15,598 nucleotides of DNA, taken from the NCBI GenBank assembly GCA_001916965.1, contig MNTL01000008.1:1-15598 (forward strand), in the 5' to 3' direction. The position numbers and the translations under genes were made by a program. Below, in pieces: positions 1 to 6,301 of this stretch; positions within the stretch are counted from its first letter, which is position 1, and each line of letters starts with the position of its first letter. The stretch is from Roseburia sp. CAG:10041_57. GTDB lineage: Bacteria; Bacillota; Clostridia; Lachnospirales; Lachnospiraceae. The notes under the pieces are model-generated. The model was not told the origin of the DNA. It saw only the letters and a list, made by a program, of their open reading frames with translations, and made no database searches.

Positions 1-1
1 T

Positions 2-271
2 TATTTCAAAACAATCATATGTGCAGACGATACACAGGAACATAAACCCAATGCCGCACCGATTTTGAAATATGTGGAATTATCAAAAACAGACCATAGG
101 AAAGTACTTTATATCGGAGATAGCAAATATGACAGTAAATGTGCGGAAAATGCGGGAATTGATTTTGCTTTAGCAGTATGGGGCAGTCATAATAAGCACA
201 TAAAAGCAGATTATTTTTTAGAAAAACCTGCCAATCTGTTATCTGCTATCACTTCAGAGAAATTTTATTAG
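2..271 (+). CDS. HAD-family hydrolase, C-terminal part (5' end outside window)
   Basis: The open frame enters from the left edge and ends at TAG (269-271), so only the last 89 residues are present and the true start is not visible. The text KP in 'DDTQEHKPNAAP' fits the conserved lysine of HAD motif III. 'LYIGDSKYDSKCAENAG' fits motif IV (GDSxxD), which binds the catalytic magnesium, and is followed by the usual 'FALAVWG' strand. This is the pattern of phosphoglycolate phosphatase or PpaX-like small-molecule phosphatases. The nucleophile motif (DxDxT) would lie upstream, so activity and substrate cannot be judged from here. A hairpin at 348-383 lies between it and the convergent gene at 390. 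Confidence 0.75.
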   Translation, partial: YFKTIICADDTQEHKPNAAPILKYVELSKTDHRKVLYIGDSKYDSKCAENAGIDFALAVWGSHNKHIKADYFLEKPANLLSAITSEKFY

Positions 272-347
272 CGATGAAAGATCGAACGAAAATGACTCCG
301 AGGTATATTAAAAAAACTTGCTTGATCAATTATGGTGATTTTGATTA

Positions 348-383
348 AGTAGCCTGTATGTAAAATAAAGCATACAGGCTACT
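348..383. terminator. 13-bp hairpin between convergent genes
   Basis: Perfect inverted repeat: AGTAGCCTGTATG (348-360) and CATACAGGCTACT (371-383) around a 10-base AT-rich loop. It sits between the ends of two convergent genes (271 and 390), where a shared terminator is expected. Neither side has a good T-run, so termination is inferred from position and stem strength. Confidence 0.45.
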
Positions 384-389
384 TGTGGT

Positions 390-626
390 TTACAATTCCA
401 AAGAATCTTCTGCATCTACCCACATTTGCATATTACCATCAAGATATAATCGTGCATATTCAAGTGGCTCATCAATAGCAAGTGTATTTAATGCGCAGTC
501 TGATCCAGGAGTGGTTTTTAAGTTCTTCTCAGCTTCCCAACAGTCAATGCGGAGCATATAACCGGCATTGGTATAAACATCAATGCTGTTTCTGTGTGGA
601 TTGTATTCTGCAAATATTGTTCTCAT
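390..626 (-). CDS. DUF6061-like small protein
   Basis: Encodes 78 residues starting MRTIFAEYNPHRNSIDVYTN. The composition is mixed and soluble-looking, with no signal peptide or membrane segment. The middle ('GYMLRIDCWEAEKNL') and the C-terminal half ('ALNTLAIDEPLEYARLYLDG') match my recollection of DUF6061 proteins, which are common in Clostridia and have no known function. A GGAG lies 10 bases before the ATG. It stands alone on the minus strand, with about 240 bases of AT-rich DNA upstream in which I see no strong promoter. The family call is from memory and needs a profile search. Confidence 0.65.
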   Translation of the reverse strand: MRTIFAEYNPHRNSIDVYTNAGYMLRIDCWEAEKNLKTTPGSDCALNTLAIDEPLEYARLYLDGNMQMWVDAEDSLEL

Positions 627-869
627 CGTATCTTATCTCCATTTTTTTAATAATCAGTTATAGAGTTAAATATCGAAAACATTTCAATCAGTTCACCATG
701 TTGTTATTGTTATATGTTATACTGTGTTATGAAATTTTCTTTCCCTTAATTTTTCCCATATTAAGGTTCATGAAAGCTAATGGGAGAATGTAACACAAGG
801 GAGAATTTGATAATTAAATATAACAGTTATTAAATTTCCTAAAATATGTGAAATATCAACTGGAATTTC

Positions 870-1055
870 TCACTTCTTCATTTTAGGTGCAATAAGCAAC
901 ACTACTGTCACAAGAAAATATACACCATACAGCAACCACGTAATAGTATTGTTCCATGGAAAACTCATTTCTGGATGGTTCAATGCATACATTATAAATA
1001 CAATAGCTATAATCAGCATTATCAAACCGATAATCCATAATATACTCTTTTTCAT
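870..1055 (-). CDS. small two-helix membrane protein
   Basis: Encodes 61 residues beginning MKKSILWIIGLIM. Two hydrophobic stretches (about residues 4-22 and 36-55) are separated by a short polar segment with N, H, P and E, and the C-terminus is basic (PKMKK). I chose the ATG at 1055 because the GAGGAG upstream is 9 bases away; an in-frame ATG three codons earlier touches the GAGGAG and would be too close. It lies 27 bases downstream of the SdpI-family gene on the same strand and is probably in the same transcript. I do not recognise the family. A helper of the SdpI-like protein is possible but only by adjacency. Confidence 0.6.
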   Translation of the reverse strand: MKKSILWIIGLIMLIIAIVFIMYALNHPEMSFPWNNTITWLLYGVYFLVTVVLLIAPKMKK

Positions 1056-1082
1056 GTAAATCATCTCCTCGTCAAATTGTAG

Positions 1083-1460
1083 TTATCTACGTGTTCCATC
1101 ATCATTAAAATGTTTTTTTAAAGCTTTCTCTGTCGGATAAATTGATATAATCATAATAAAGCATTGAATTGTCACAAGAATCAACACTGCAAATCCAATC
1201 GTATTCTTATCACTATGATATAATGGAATATGTATCAAAGCAGATGGTATAATCATTACCCATCCTATTTTCCACCAAATTCTTCCGCAGTAGTCATTCG
1301 CAAATTTCCATGTATCCATATTTTTCATTGAGCGAGTTGTTCTGTAGCCTGACATACTATTTATATTTTTTGGACAATGTTTCCACATCATTCTTCCACC
1401 AATGACCATAGCAATAGGAATTATCAGATCACATATTAACATAAACCACCAAAACCACAT
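1083..1460 (-). CDS. SdpI-family membrane protein
   Basis: Encodes 125 residues with about three hydrophobic helices (residues 4-22, 62-80, 87-108). Between helices 1 and 2 lies the family signature, seen here as 'GYRTTRSMKNMDTWKFANDY' (38-57), and the C-terminus has the usual 'PTEKALKKHFNDDGTRR' tail. In Bacillus subtilis SdpI protects against the SDP killing peptide and signals to SdpR. Most relatives elsewhere have no known toxin partner, and I see no sdpC-like or ArsR-type regulator gene here. GGGAGGAG lies 7 bases before the ATG. A promoter candidate at 1488-1515 would drive it together with the small membrane protein downstream. Confidence 0.8.
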   Translation of the reverse strand: MWFWWFMLICDLIIPIAMVIGGRMMWKHCPKNINSMSGYRTTRSMKNMDTWKFANDYCGRIWWKIGWVMIIPSALIHIPLYHSDKNTIGFAVLILVTIQCFIMIISIYPTEKALKKHFNDDGTRR

Positions 1461-1487
1461 AAACAGCTCCTCCCTTCACCTACCGAT

Positions 1488-1515
1488 TGTATAACAGTAG
1501 TCTAACACATGTTGA
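1488..1515 (-). promoter_or_regulatory. candidate promoter of the SdpI-family operon
   Basis: On the minus strand TCAACA (-35, 4 of 6) is followed after 16 bases by TATACA (-10, 5 of 6), with a TGn extended -10 element directly before it. It lies 28 bases upstream of the ATG at 1460. This is a read of hexamers only. Confidence 0.4.
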
Positions 1516-1626
1516 TAAAAAATACTACATCCAAACTAATGTCTGTGATTTGTGATTTGTTTTCCATAATAGTTTCCTTTCAAAAATATTTTATATTTTC
1601 TATATCTTGGTGTTTGAAAAACAGCC

Positions 1627-1794
1627 TCATAGACATTGGTTAATGCTTGTACTCATTACCTTAAAATCACAACCTCTTAAAAAGGCTTCCCAGATTATCT
1701 GAAAAGCCTCATTGGTTTGTATTTGAATTTGGACTACTTGATTTTCTAATTGCATACGCAATTCGTGAAATGTATAATTATACTGTTGATACAT
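1627..1794 (-). CDS. 55-residue orphan ORF, possible gene remnant
   Basis: The minus strand is open from ATG (1794) to TGA (1627), giving a polar helix-friendly peptide (it contains 'ELRMQLENQVVQIQIQTNEA' and then 'IIWEAFLRGCDFKVMS'). The composition looks like protein rather than random AT-rich translation. There is no ribosome binding site before the ATG, and the GC-rich inverted repeat at 1817-1860 sits just upstream, so this could be the 3' end of a gene cut off there. I do not recognise it. A hairpin with terminator features lies inside it (1678-1709), which argues that it may not be translated at all. Confidence 0.2.
   Translation of the reverse strand: MYQQYNYTFHELRMQLENQVVQIQIQTNEAFQIIWEAFLRGCDFKVMSTSINQCL
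1678..1709 (-). terminator. terminator-like hairpin
   Basis: Read on the minus strand, AGGCTT (1709-1704) pairs with AAGCCT (1688-1683), with an inner CAGA/TCTG helix, and is followed by a run of five T. No recognised gene lies just upstream on that strand, so it may be a leftover of a lost gene or protect the SdpI operon from readthrough. Confidence 0.4.
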
Positions 1795-1816
1795 CAGACA
1801 CACAAATGTAAATAGC

Positions 1817-1860
1817 GCCGCCGGACGTGGCAGTTTGGTGTATTTGCCACGTCCGGCGGC
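1817..1860. repeat. perfect 16-bp GC-rich inverted repeat
   Basis: GCCGCCGGACGTGGCA (1817-1832) and its exact reverse complement (1845-1860) flank a 12-base loop. The arms are 13/16 G+C in a region otherwise rich in A+T. No T-run follows on either strand, so it is not a standard intrinsic terminator. A REP-like or miniature mobile element, or an element end, is possible. Whether it is multi-copy cannot be seen from one window. Confidence 0.85.
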
Positions 1861-1890
1861 TGCCTAAAGTAAGTCAGGAAGGGGCAGGGG

Positions 1891-1915
1891 CAGCGGCTTA
1901 CTGAAGTAAGCGCTG
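1891..1915. repeat. second hairpin with TGAA loop beside the GC-rich repeat
   Basis: CAGCGGCTTAC (1891-1901) pairs with GTAAGCGCTG (1906-1915) with one bulged G, closing a TGAA loop. It follows a purine-rich stretch carrying GGGGCA twice (about 1880-1890). With the 1817-1860 repeat it forms one GC-rich block of about 100 bases in front of the acetyltransferase gene. Confidence 0.5.
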
Positions 1916-1994
1916 TTGGGATATTGGTAGAATACAGGTTGCAGGTACTGAAAGCTTGAACTATGCAATCAGCAATGAAAAGGAGATGAGATGT

Positions 1995-2477
1995 ATGGAG
2001 ATTTTAAAACTATCTACTAAATACAAGGTACGGAGATTAGATAAGCAGGATGTGGATATTATCTATGATGTGAGTTATCCTAATGCTATTTTTTATCAAT
2101 ATCATCCACCTGTTGTTACAAGAGAAAGTATATTGAAGGATATGGAGGCATTGCCACCGGGAAAAGGTGAGGAAGATAAGTTATATCTGGGTTTCTTTGA
2201 AAAAGAAACATTGGTAGCTGTTATGGACCTTATTTTGAAATTTCCGGAGGAAGAAACAGCATATATCGGGTTATTTATGATAGATATAAAGTATCAGAAT
2301 AAAGGGATTGGTTCACATATCATAGGAGAAGTAACTGAGCAGTTAAAACTTTGTGGGTATTTAAAAGTGAGACTTGGCGTTGATAAGGGAAACCCTCAGA
2401 GTTTTGCTTTTTGGACAAAGAATCAGTTTAAAGTAGTAGCAGAAAAAGAGTACATTATTATGGAGAAAAAATTGTGA
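1995..2477 (+). CDS. GNAT-family N-acetyltransferase
   Basis: Encodes 160 residues that would transfer an acetyl group from acetyl-CoA to an amine; the substrate is unknown. The acetyl-CoA pyrophosphate-binding motif A is visible as 'YQNKGIGSHII' (QxxGxG pattern), preceded by the beta-4 strand 'AYIGLFMIDI', and the C-terminal 'NPQSFAFWTKNQFKVV' fits the GNAT motif B region. The ATG at 1995 has AAGGAG 9 bases upstream. A TTG 13 codons earlier is also in frame, but the ribosome binding site falls inside that extension. The gene stands alone downstream of the GC-rich hairpin block, and I find no convincing promoter or terminator. Confidence 0.8.
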   Translation: MEILKLSTKYKVRRLDKQDVDIIYDVSYPNAIFYQYHPPVVTRESILKDMEALPPGKGEEDKLYLGFFEKETLVAVMDLILKFPEEETAYIGLFMIDIKYQNKGIGSHIIGEVTEQLKLCGYLKVRLGVDKGNPQSFAFWTKNQFKVVAEKEYIIMEKKL

Positions 2478-2533
2478 ATTGCAATGTACAGTTAAATTAC
2501 AAAACTGATACAGAACTCATTAAGCAAAATGAA

Positions 2534-2562
2534 TTGATATTTTTTTCGTGATTGCATATAAT
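2534..2562 (+). promoter_or_regulatory. promoter of the AbrB-PIN toxin-antitoxin operon
   Basis: TTGATA (2534-2539), a 17-base spacer and TATAAT (2557-2562): ideal spacing and a perfect -10. It lies 53 bases upstream of the antitoxin ATG. The purine-rich leader carries repeated AAAGAAAG-like words where autoregulation by the antitoxin might act. Confidence 0.65.
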
Positions 2563-2615
2563 AAAAATGTAAAGAAAGTAAAGAAAACAAAGCAAATAAT
2601 GAAGGGATGATGATT

Positions 2616-2873
2616 ATGGAAGTAGCAAAAATTTCCAGTAAGGGACAAATTACTATTCCGATATCTGTAAGAAACAAGTTAAAATTGAGAGCTGGCGATA
2701 AAATTGTCATTTTAGAAGAAAATGGAAGATTTTATTTTGAAAATTCTGCAATGCTTGCATTTAAACATGCAGAAGAAGCGTTTGCAGGTGAGGCACAGAA
2801 AGCAGGATTTGAAACCGAAGAGGATATGCAGGAGTATATGAAAGAAATACGAAAAGAAGTAAGGGGGCGTTGA
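2616..2873 (+). CDS. AbrB/SpoVT-type antitoxin
   Basis: Encodes 85 residues. The N-terminal part (residues 5-35) is a swapped-hairpin AbrB fold: 'KISSKGQITIPISVRNKLKL', then 'GDKIVILEENGRFYF'. The C-terminal half is charged and helical (EEAFAGEAQKAGFETEEDM) and would be the toxin-binding part. Three in-frame ATGs lie close together (2607, 2610, 2616). The third places GAAGGG about 8 bases upstream and begins exactly where the domain begins. Stop (2873) and toxin start (2875) are one base apart, the classic antitoxin-first order. The protein would bind DNA, probably its own promoter, and neutralise the PIN toxin. Confidence 0.82.
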   Translation: MEVAKISSKGQITIPISVRNKLKLRAGDKIVILEENGRFYFENSAMLAFKHAEEAFAGEAQKAGFETEEDMQEYMKEIRKEVRGR

Positions 2874-2874
2874 T

Positions 2875-3273
2875 TTGAGGGTAATGCTTGATACCAATAT
2901 CTTTATTTCGCTGATTTTTTTCCCTTCTGTACAGACTAGAGAACTGGCAAGAAAATTAACAGAAAGCTATCAGATTGTAGTGTGTGATTATGTGATTGAG
3001 GAATTACGACTTGTAACGGAACGCAAATTTTCGGCAAAAAGGAAATTCCTTGACAGATTTTTTATGGAGCTGCCATTTGAGCTAGTCTATACTCCGAAAG
3101 AACTGGATTTGAATGAGTTCCCGGAAATGCGGGATGTAAAAGATTCTCCGATACTTGCAACTGCGATTATGGAAAATATAGATGTATTTCTGACAGGAGA
3201 TAAGGATTTTTTGGTTCTGGATGTAGAAACTCCCCAAATACTTACTATGAAAGAATTTTTGGAACAATATTAG
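2875..3273 (+). CDS. PIN-domain toxin (VapC-like ribonuclease)
   Basis: Encodes 132 residues of a PIN domain, an Mg-dependent RNA-cleaving fold. The acidic residues expected in the active site are visible: D6 in 'MLDTNIFIS', E42/E43 in 'VIEELRLV', D90 in 'VKDSPILATAI' and D109 in 'LTGDKDFL'. The layout resembles the 'putative toxin component, PIN family' group (TIGR00305). The start is TTG at 2875, supported by AGGGGG seven bases upstream inside the antitoxin gene; ATG at 2884 would cut into the first beta strand. A weak start suits a toxin kept below its antitoxin. No catalytic residue seems lost, so the pair may be active. The RNA target is unknown. Confidence 0.82.
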   Translation: MRVMLDTNIFISLIFFPSVQTRELARKLTESYQIVVCDYVIEELRLVTERKFSAKRKFLDRFFMELPFELVYTPKELDLNEFPEMRDVKDSPILATAIMENIDVFLTGDKDFLVLDVETPQILTMKEFLEQY

Positions 3274-3311
3274 CATAAGAACAGCTTATATCATCCATAA
3301 CAAATATTGAT

Positions 3312-3340
3312 TTTACTTATGAACTAAAAAGGAATATGAT
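3312..3340 (+). promoter_or_regulatory. candidate purA promoter
   Basis: TTTACT (3312-3317), 17 bases, TATGAT (3335-3340). Transcription would start near 3347, just before a small GCGGG/CCCGC hairpin (3353-3368), leaving a leader of about 60 bases. I see no purine riboswitch in it. Confidence 0.45.
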
Positions 3341-3408
3341 AATAAAGTAAGAGCGGGTATATCCCCGCATTATGTATAAATATGTAAAATAAACCGGAGG
3401 AATGTAAT

Positions 3409-4701
3409 ATGGTAAGAGCAGTTGTAGGCGCTAACTGGGGTGACGAAGGCAAGGGTAAAATTACTGATATGCTTGCTAAGGAAGCAGACATTATCATCCG
3501 TTTTCAGGGTGGAGCAAATGCAGGACACACAATCGTAAACAATTATGGAAAGTTCGCATTGCATACATTACCATCCGGTGTTTTCTATAATCATACAACA
3601 AGCATCATCGGTAATGGTGTAGCATTGAATATTCCTGTATTGATGAAGGAAGTAAAATCCATCACAGACAGAAACGTTCCAATGCCTAAGATTCTCGTAT
3701 CTGACAGAGCACAGATGGTAATGCCATATCACATTCTGTTCGACCAGTACGAAGAAGAACGTCTGGGTGGCAAATCCTTTGGTTCCACCAAGTCAGGTAT
3801 TGCACCTTTTTATTCAGATAAATATGCTAAGATCGGCTTCCAGGTAAGTGAACTTTTTGATGAAGATCTTCTGAAAGAGAAAGTAGTAAGAGTCTGCGAG
3901 CAGAAGAACGTAATTCTGGAGCATTTATATCATAAACCTGTAATTAATCCGGATGAATTGTTAGAAACATTACATGAGTACAGAGAGATGATCGCTCCTT
4001 TCGTATGTGATGTATCTGCATATCTGGACGAAGCAATCAAGGCTGGTAAGAATATCCTGTTAGAGGGTCAGCTGGGTACATTAAAGGATCCTGATCATGG
4101 TATTTATCCAATGGTAACATCATCTTCCACGCTGGCTGCATACGGTGCTATCGGAGCAGGCATTCCTCCTTATGAGATCAAGGAGATTTACACAGTATGT
4201 AAAGCATATTCTTCCGCAGTAGGAGCAGGTGCTTTCGTATCTGAAATCTTTGGCGATGAAGCAGATGAGCTGAGAAGACGTGGTGGTGACGGCGGTGAGT
4301 TCGGAGCTACAACAGGACGTCCAAGAAGAATGGGCTGGTTTGACTGCGTTGCCTCCAAGTATGGCTGCCGTCTGCAGGGTACTACAGATGTATGCTTTAC
4401 AGTATTGGATGTACTTGGTTATCTTGATGAGATTCCTGTATGTACAGGTTATGAGATTGATGGCGAAGTTACAACACAGTTCCCTGTTACCTGCAAGCTG
4501 GAGAAAGCTAAGCCGGTACTGACAACTCTGCCAGGCTGGAAATGTGATATCCGCGGCATCAGAACCTATGAAGAGCTTCCTGAGAACTGCCGTAAGTATA
4601 TCGAGTTTATCGAGCAGCAGATAGGCTATCCTATCACAATGGTAAGTAACGGACCTTCCCGTGATGATATTATTTATAGAAAAAGTCCATTAAAGAGATA
4701 A
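3409..4701 (+). CDS. purA: adenylosuccinate synthetase
   Basis: Makes adenylosuccinate from IMP, aspartate and GTP, the first committed step to AMP, in the cytoplasm. At 430 residues it has full family length. The GTP/phosphate loop is 'WGDEGKGK' (10-17), with the catalytic aspartate in it (D12) and the matching histidine in 'GGANAGHT' (H40). The IMP-site region 'ATTGRPRRMGWFD' and the C-terminal guanine-binding text 'VSNGPSRDDII' are present. The family's more common GTQWGDEGKGK reads GANWGDEGKGK here, and GREFG reads GGEFG, mild variants I take as lineage differences. GGAGGA precedes the ATG. It is followed by its own terminator and by a nucleoside-importer operon, a sensible purine neighbourhood. 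Confidence 0.97.
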   Translation: MVRAVVGANWGDEGKGKITDMLAKEADIIIRFQGGANAGHTIVNNYGKFALHTLPSGVFYNHTTSIIGNGVALNIPVLMKEVKSITDRNVPMPKILVSDRAQMVMPYHILFDQYEEERLGGKSFGSTKSGIAPFYSDKYAKIGFQVSELFDEDLLKEKVVRVCEQKNVILEHLYHKPVINPDELLETLHEYREMIAPFVCDVSAYLDEAIKAGKNILLEGQLGTLKDPDHGIYPMVTSSSTLAAYGAIGAGIPPYEIKEIYTVCKAYSSAVGAGAFVSEIFGDEADELRRRGGDGGEFGATTGRPRRMGWFDCVASKYGCRLQGTTDVCFTVLDVLGYLDEIPVCTGYEIDGEVTTQFPVTCKLEKAKPVLTTLPGWKCDIRGIRTYEELPENCRKYIEFIEQQIGYPITMVSNGPSRDDIIYRKSPLKR

Positions 4702-4755
4702 AATTTCGACTTGCAATATAAAACGAAAAGTAGTAACATAACTTTTGTTTACGGA

Positions 4756-4792
4756 GGACCAATGGCGGTTAGTAACGCTATTGGTTCTTTTA
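4756..4792 (+). terminator. rho-independent terminator after purA
   Basis: A stem of about 12 bp (GGACCAATGGCG at 4756-4767 with CGCTATTGGTTC, two G-U pairs) is followed by TTTTAT. It sits 55 bases past the purA stop and separates purA from the importer operon. Confidence 0.7.
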
Positions 4793-4808
4793 TGCAATAA
4801 TACATGTA

Positions 4809-4840
4809 AAATTATACAAAAAATATATTTTGTATAATTT
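4809..4840. promoter_or_regulatory. 13-bp AT-rich palindrome with embedded -10; candidate operator
   Basis: Perfect arms (4809-4821 and 4828-4840) around a 6-base loop. The right arm contains TATAAT (4833-4838), so a factor binding here would cover a promoter element. It lies about 90 bases before the lipoprotein gene, inside the only upstream region of the importer operon. Other -10-like text (TATGAT at 4860-4865) lacks a clear -35. A hairpin role cannot be excluded. Confidence 0.45.
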
Positions 4841-4931
4841 CTTGTGTTTTGGTTTGTACTATGATACCATATCAATGTAATTAGACCATGTTTTTGTAAT
4901 ATGTGTCGAGTTCAAAGGAGGAAAATTTTTT

Positions 4932-6134
4932 ATGAAGAAGAAAGCATTGTCACTTGTTCTCGCTTCTGCTATGGTAGCATCTTTGGTTGGATGCGGCAGC
5001 TCAGCAGAAACAGAAACACCTTCTGCTGCAGAAACTACTACAACAGAGGCAGCAGCAACAGAAGCAGCAGCTACAGAGGCTGCAACAACAGAAGCAGCAG
5101 CTACAGAGGCTGCAACAACAGATAACTCCGATAAGAAGATTGCTATGATCACTGACTCCGGAGATATCACAGATGAGTCCTTCAACCAGATCACATGGGA
5201 GACATGTGTAGCTTATGGTGAGGCTAACGGAATTGAAACACAGTATTATAAACCAGCAGAAGATACAGATGAAGAGAGAATCAATGCTGTAGATTTAGCA
5301 GTTGCAGAAGGCGCAACAGTTGTTGTTATGCCTGGTTACTTATTTGGACCTGCAATCGCTGAAGAGCAGGATCTGTATCCTGATGTTACATTTATCGCAG
5401 TTGACGTTACAGAAGGCGATATCGTAAACCTTGCAGGTGAGAATGTTGCACTTGGCAGCAACGTATATATCTGCTCCTTCCAGGAAGAGCAGGCTGGCTA
5501 CTTAGCTGGTTATGCAGCAGTTAAAGATGGCTATACAAGCCTTGGATTCCTTGGCGGTATTGCAGTTCCAGCAGTTATCCGTTATGGTTTCGGTTATATT
5601 CAGGGTATCAACGCAGCAGCTGAAGAGATGGGCGTTGATGTAGATGTTAAGTACTACTACGGCGGACAGTTCTACGGCGATGATGCAATCACAGCACGTA
5701 TGGAAGGCTGGTACGCAGACGGAACACAGGTTGTATTCGCTTGTGGCGGCGGTATCTATACATCAGCAGTTGATGCAGCAGCACAGTATGATGGCAAGGT
5801 TATCGGTGTAGACGTTGACCAGTTCCCTAAGATTGGTGATGCTTGTATCACATCCGCTATGAAGGGTCTTGGCTCAGCAGTAGAAGCAGCACTTGATGCT
5901 TATACATCAGGTAACTGGTCTTCTATCGGTGGCAAGTCTGAACAGCTTGGTCTGACACAGGGTGATTACCTTGGACTTCCTACAGCTGATGCTTCTTGGG
6001 GATTCAAGACATTTACTAAGGATGAATATGAAACCGTATTAAACGGCATTAAAGATGGTTCTATCACAGTATCTAACGATACAGAGAATCAGCCAGAAGT
6101 TGGTTCTCATGTAACTGTTACATATGTAGAGTAA
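4932..6134 (+). CDS. BMP-family ABC transporter lipoprotein, probably nucleoside-binding
   Basis: Solute-binding lipoprotein of an ABC importer, anchored outside the cell membrane. A lipoprotein signal peptide (MKKKALSLVLASAMVASLVG) ends at a lipobox with C21. Residues 22-66 are a Thr/Glu/Ala-rich linker containing an exact 10-residue duplication. The BMP domain follows from about residue 68: 'IAMITDSGDITDESFNQ', 'FLGGIAVPAVIRYGFGY' and 'GVDVDQ' are typical of PnrA/BmpA-type proteins, which bind purine nucleosides. AAAGGAGG lies before the ATG. It is followed by a terminator hairpin and then the ATPase and permeases. The nucleoside assignment rests on family and on purA nearby; the exact ligand is not shown by sequence. 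Confidence 0.93.
   Translation: MKKKALSLVLASAMVASLVGCGSSAETETPSAAETTTTEAAATEAAATEAATTEAAATEAATTDNSDKKIAMITDSGDITDESFNQITWETCVAYGEANGIETQYYKPAEDTDEERINAVDLAVAEGATVVVMPGYLFGPAIAEEQDLYPDVTFIAVDVTEGDIVNLAGENVALGSNVYICSFQEEQAGYLAGYAAVKDGYTSLGFLGGIAVPAVIRYGFGYIQGINAAAEEMGVDVDVKYYYGGQFYGDDAITARMEGWYADGTQVVFACGGGIYTSAVDAAAQYDGKVIGVDVDQFPKIGDACITSAMKGLGSAVEAALDAYTSGNWSSIGGKSEQLGLTQGDYLGLPTADASWGFKTFTKDEYETVLNGIKDGSITVSNDTENQPEVGSHVTVTYVE
5061..5120 (+). repeat. exact 30-bp tandem duplication in the lipoprotein linker
   Basis: Bases 5061-5090 and 5091-5120 are identical. Each unit encodes EAAATEAATT (residues 44-53 and 54-63). A degenerate partial unit precedes it. In frame, so a copy-number change would lengthen or shorten the linker without a frameshift. 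Confidence 0.95.
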
Positions 6135-6144
6135 TTTTGAACTT

Positions 6145-6186
6145 AAAAAAGGGGTGGAGAACTTGTTCTCTTCCCCTTTTTTTTTA
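6145..6186 (+). terminator. intercistronic terminator after the lipoprotein gene
   Basis: A-rich stem AAAAGGGG..GAGAA pairs with TTCTC..CCCCTTTT through a TTG-type loop, with two non-ideal pairs in the middle, and runs into nine T-rich bases. It lies 10 bases past the stop and before the ATPase gene, so it likely lets only part of the transcription through, giving excess binding protein. Confidence 0.75.
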
Positions 6187-6198
6187 AGCTGTTAGATG

Positions 6199-6214
6199 TT
6201 ATACTAAAGTATAA
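6199..6214. promoter_or_regulatory. TTATACT-AA-AGTATAA palindrome; candidate operator or internal promoter
   Basis: Perfect 7-2-7 palindrome between the intercistronic terminator and the ATPase gene. It shares the TTATAC/GTATAA half-sites with the palindrome at 4809-4840, with half-site spacing 4 instead of 14. TATACT could also act as a -10. A longer hairpin (6241-6246 with 6262-6267) follows in the leader. Confidence 0.35.
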
Positions 6215-6301
6215 ACAAATGTGTAAACCGTGAACGGGTTAGAAGCTGTGAAACACATCCGGCTTCTGAACAGTTACAAAATAGGAAAAGGAAAATGGAC
6301 C

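Noticed and set aside
482..793. Plus-strand ORF of 103 codons opposite the DUF6061-like gene
   Set aside because: No ribosome binding site, low-complexity hydrophobic translation in its second half, and it runs antisense to the better supported gene.
4841..4931. Possible purine riboswitch upstream of the nucleoside importer (and likewise at 3341-3408 before purA)
   Set aside because: I looked for the purine aptamer core and its closing helices and did not find them; the purA leader is also too short.
5040..5125. CRISPR-like short repeats at the lipoprotein linker
   Set aside because: The repeats are directly adjacent, without spacers, in frame and encode a Thr/Glu/Ala linker.
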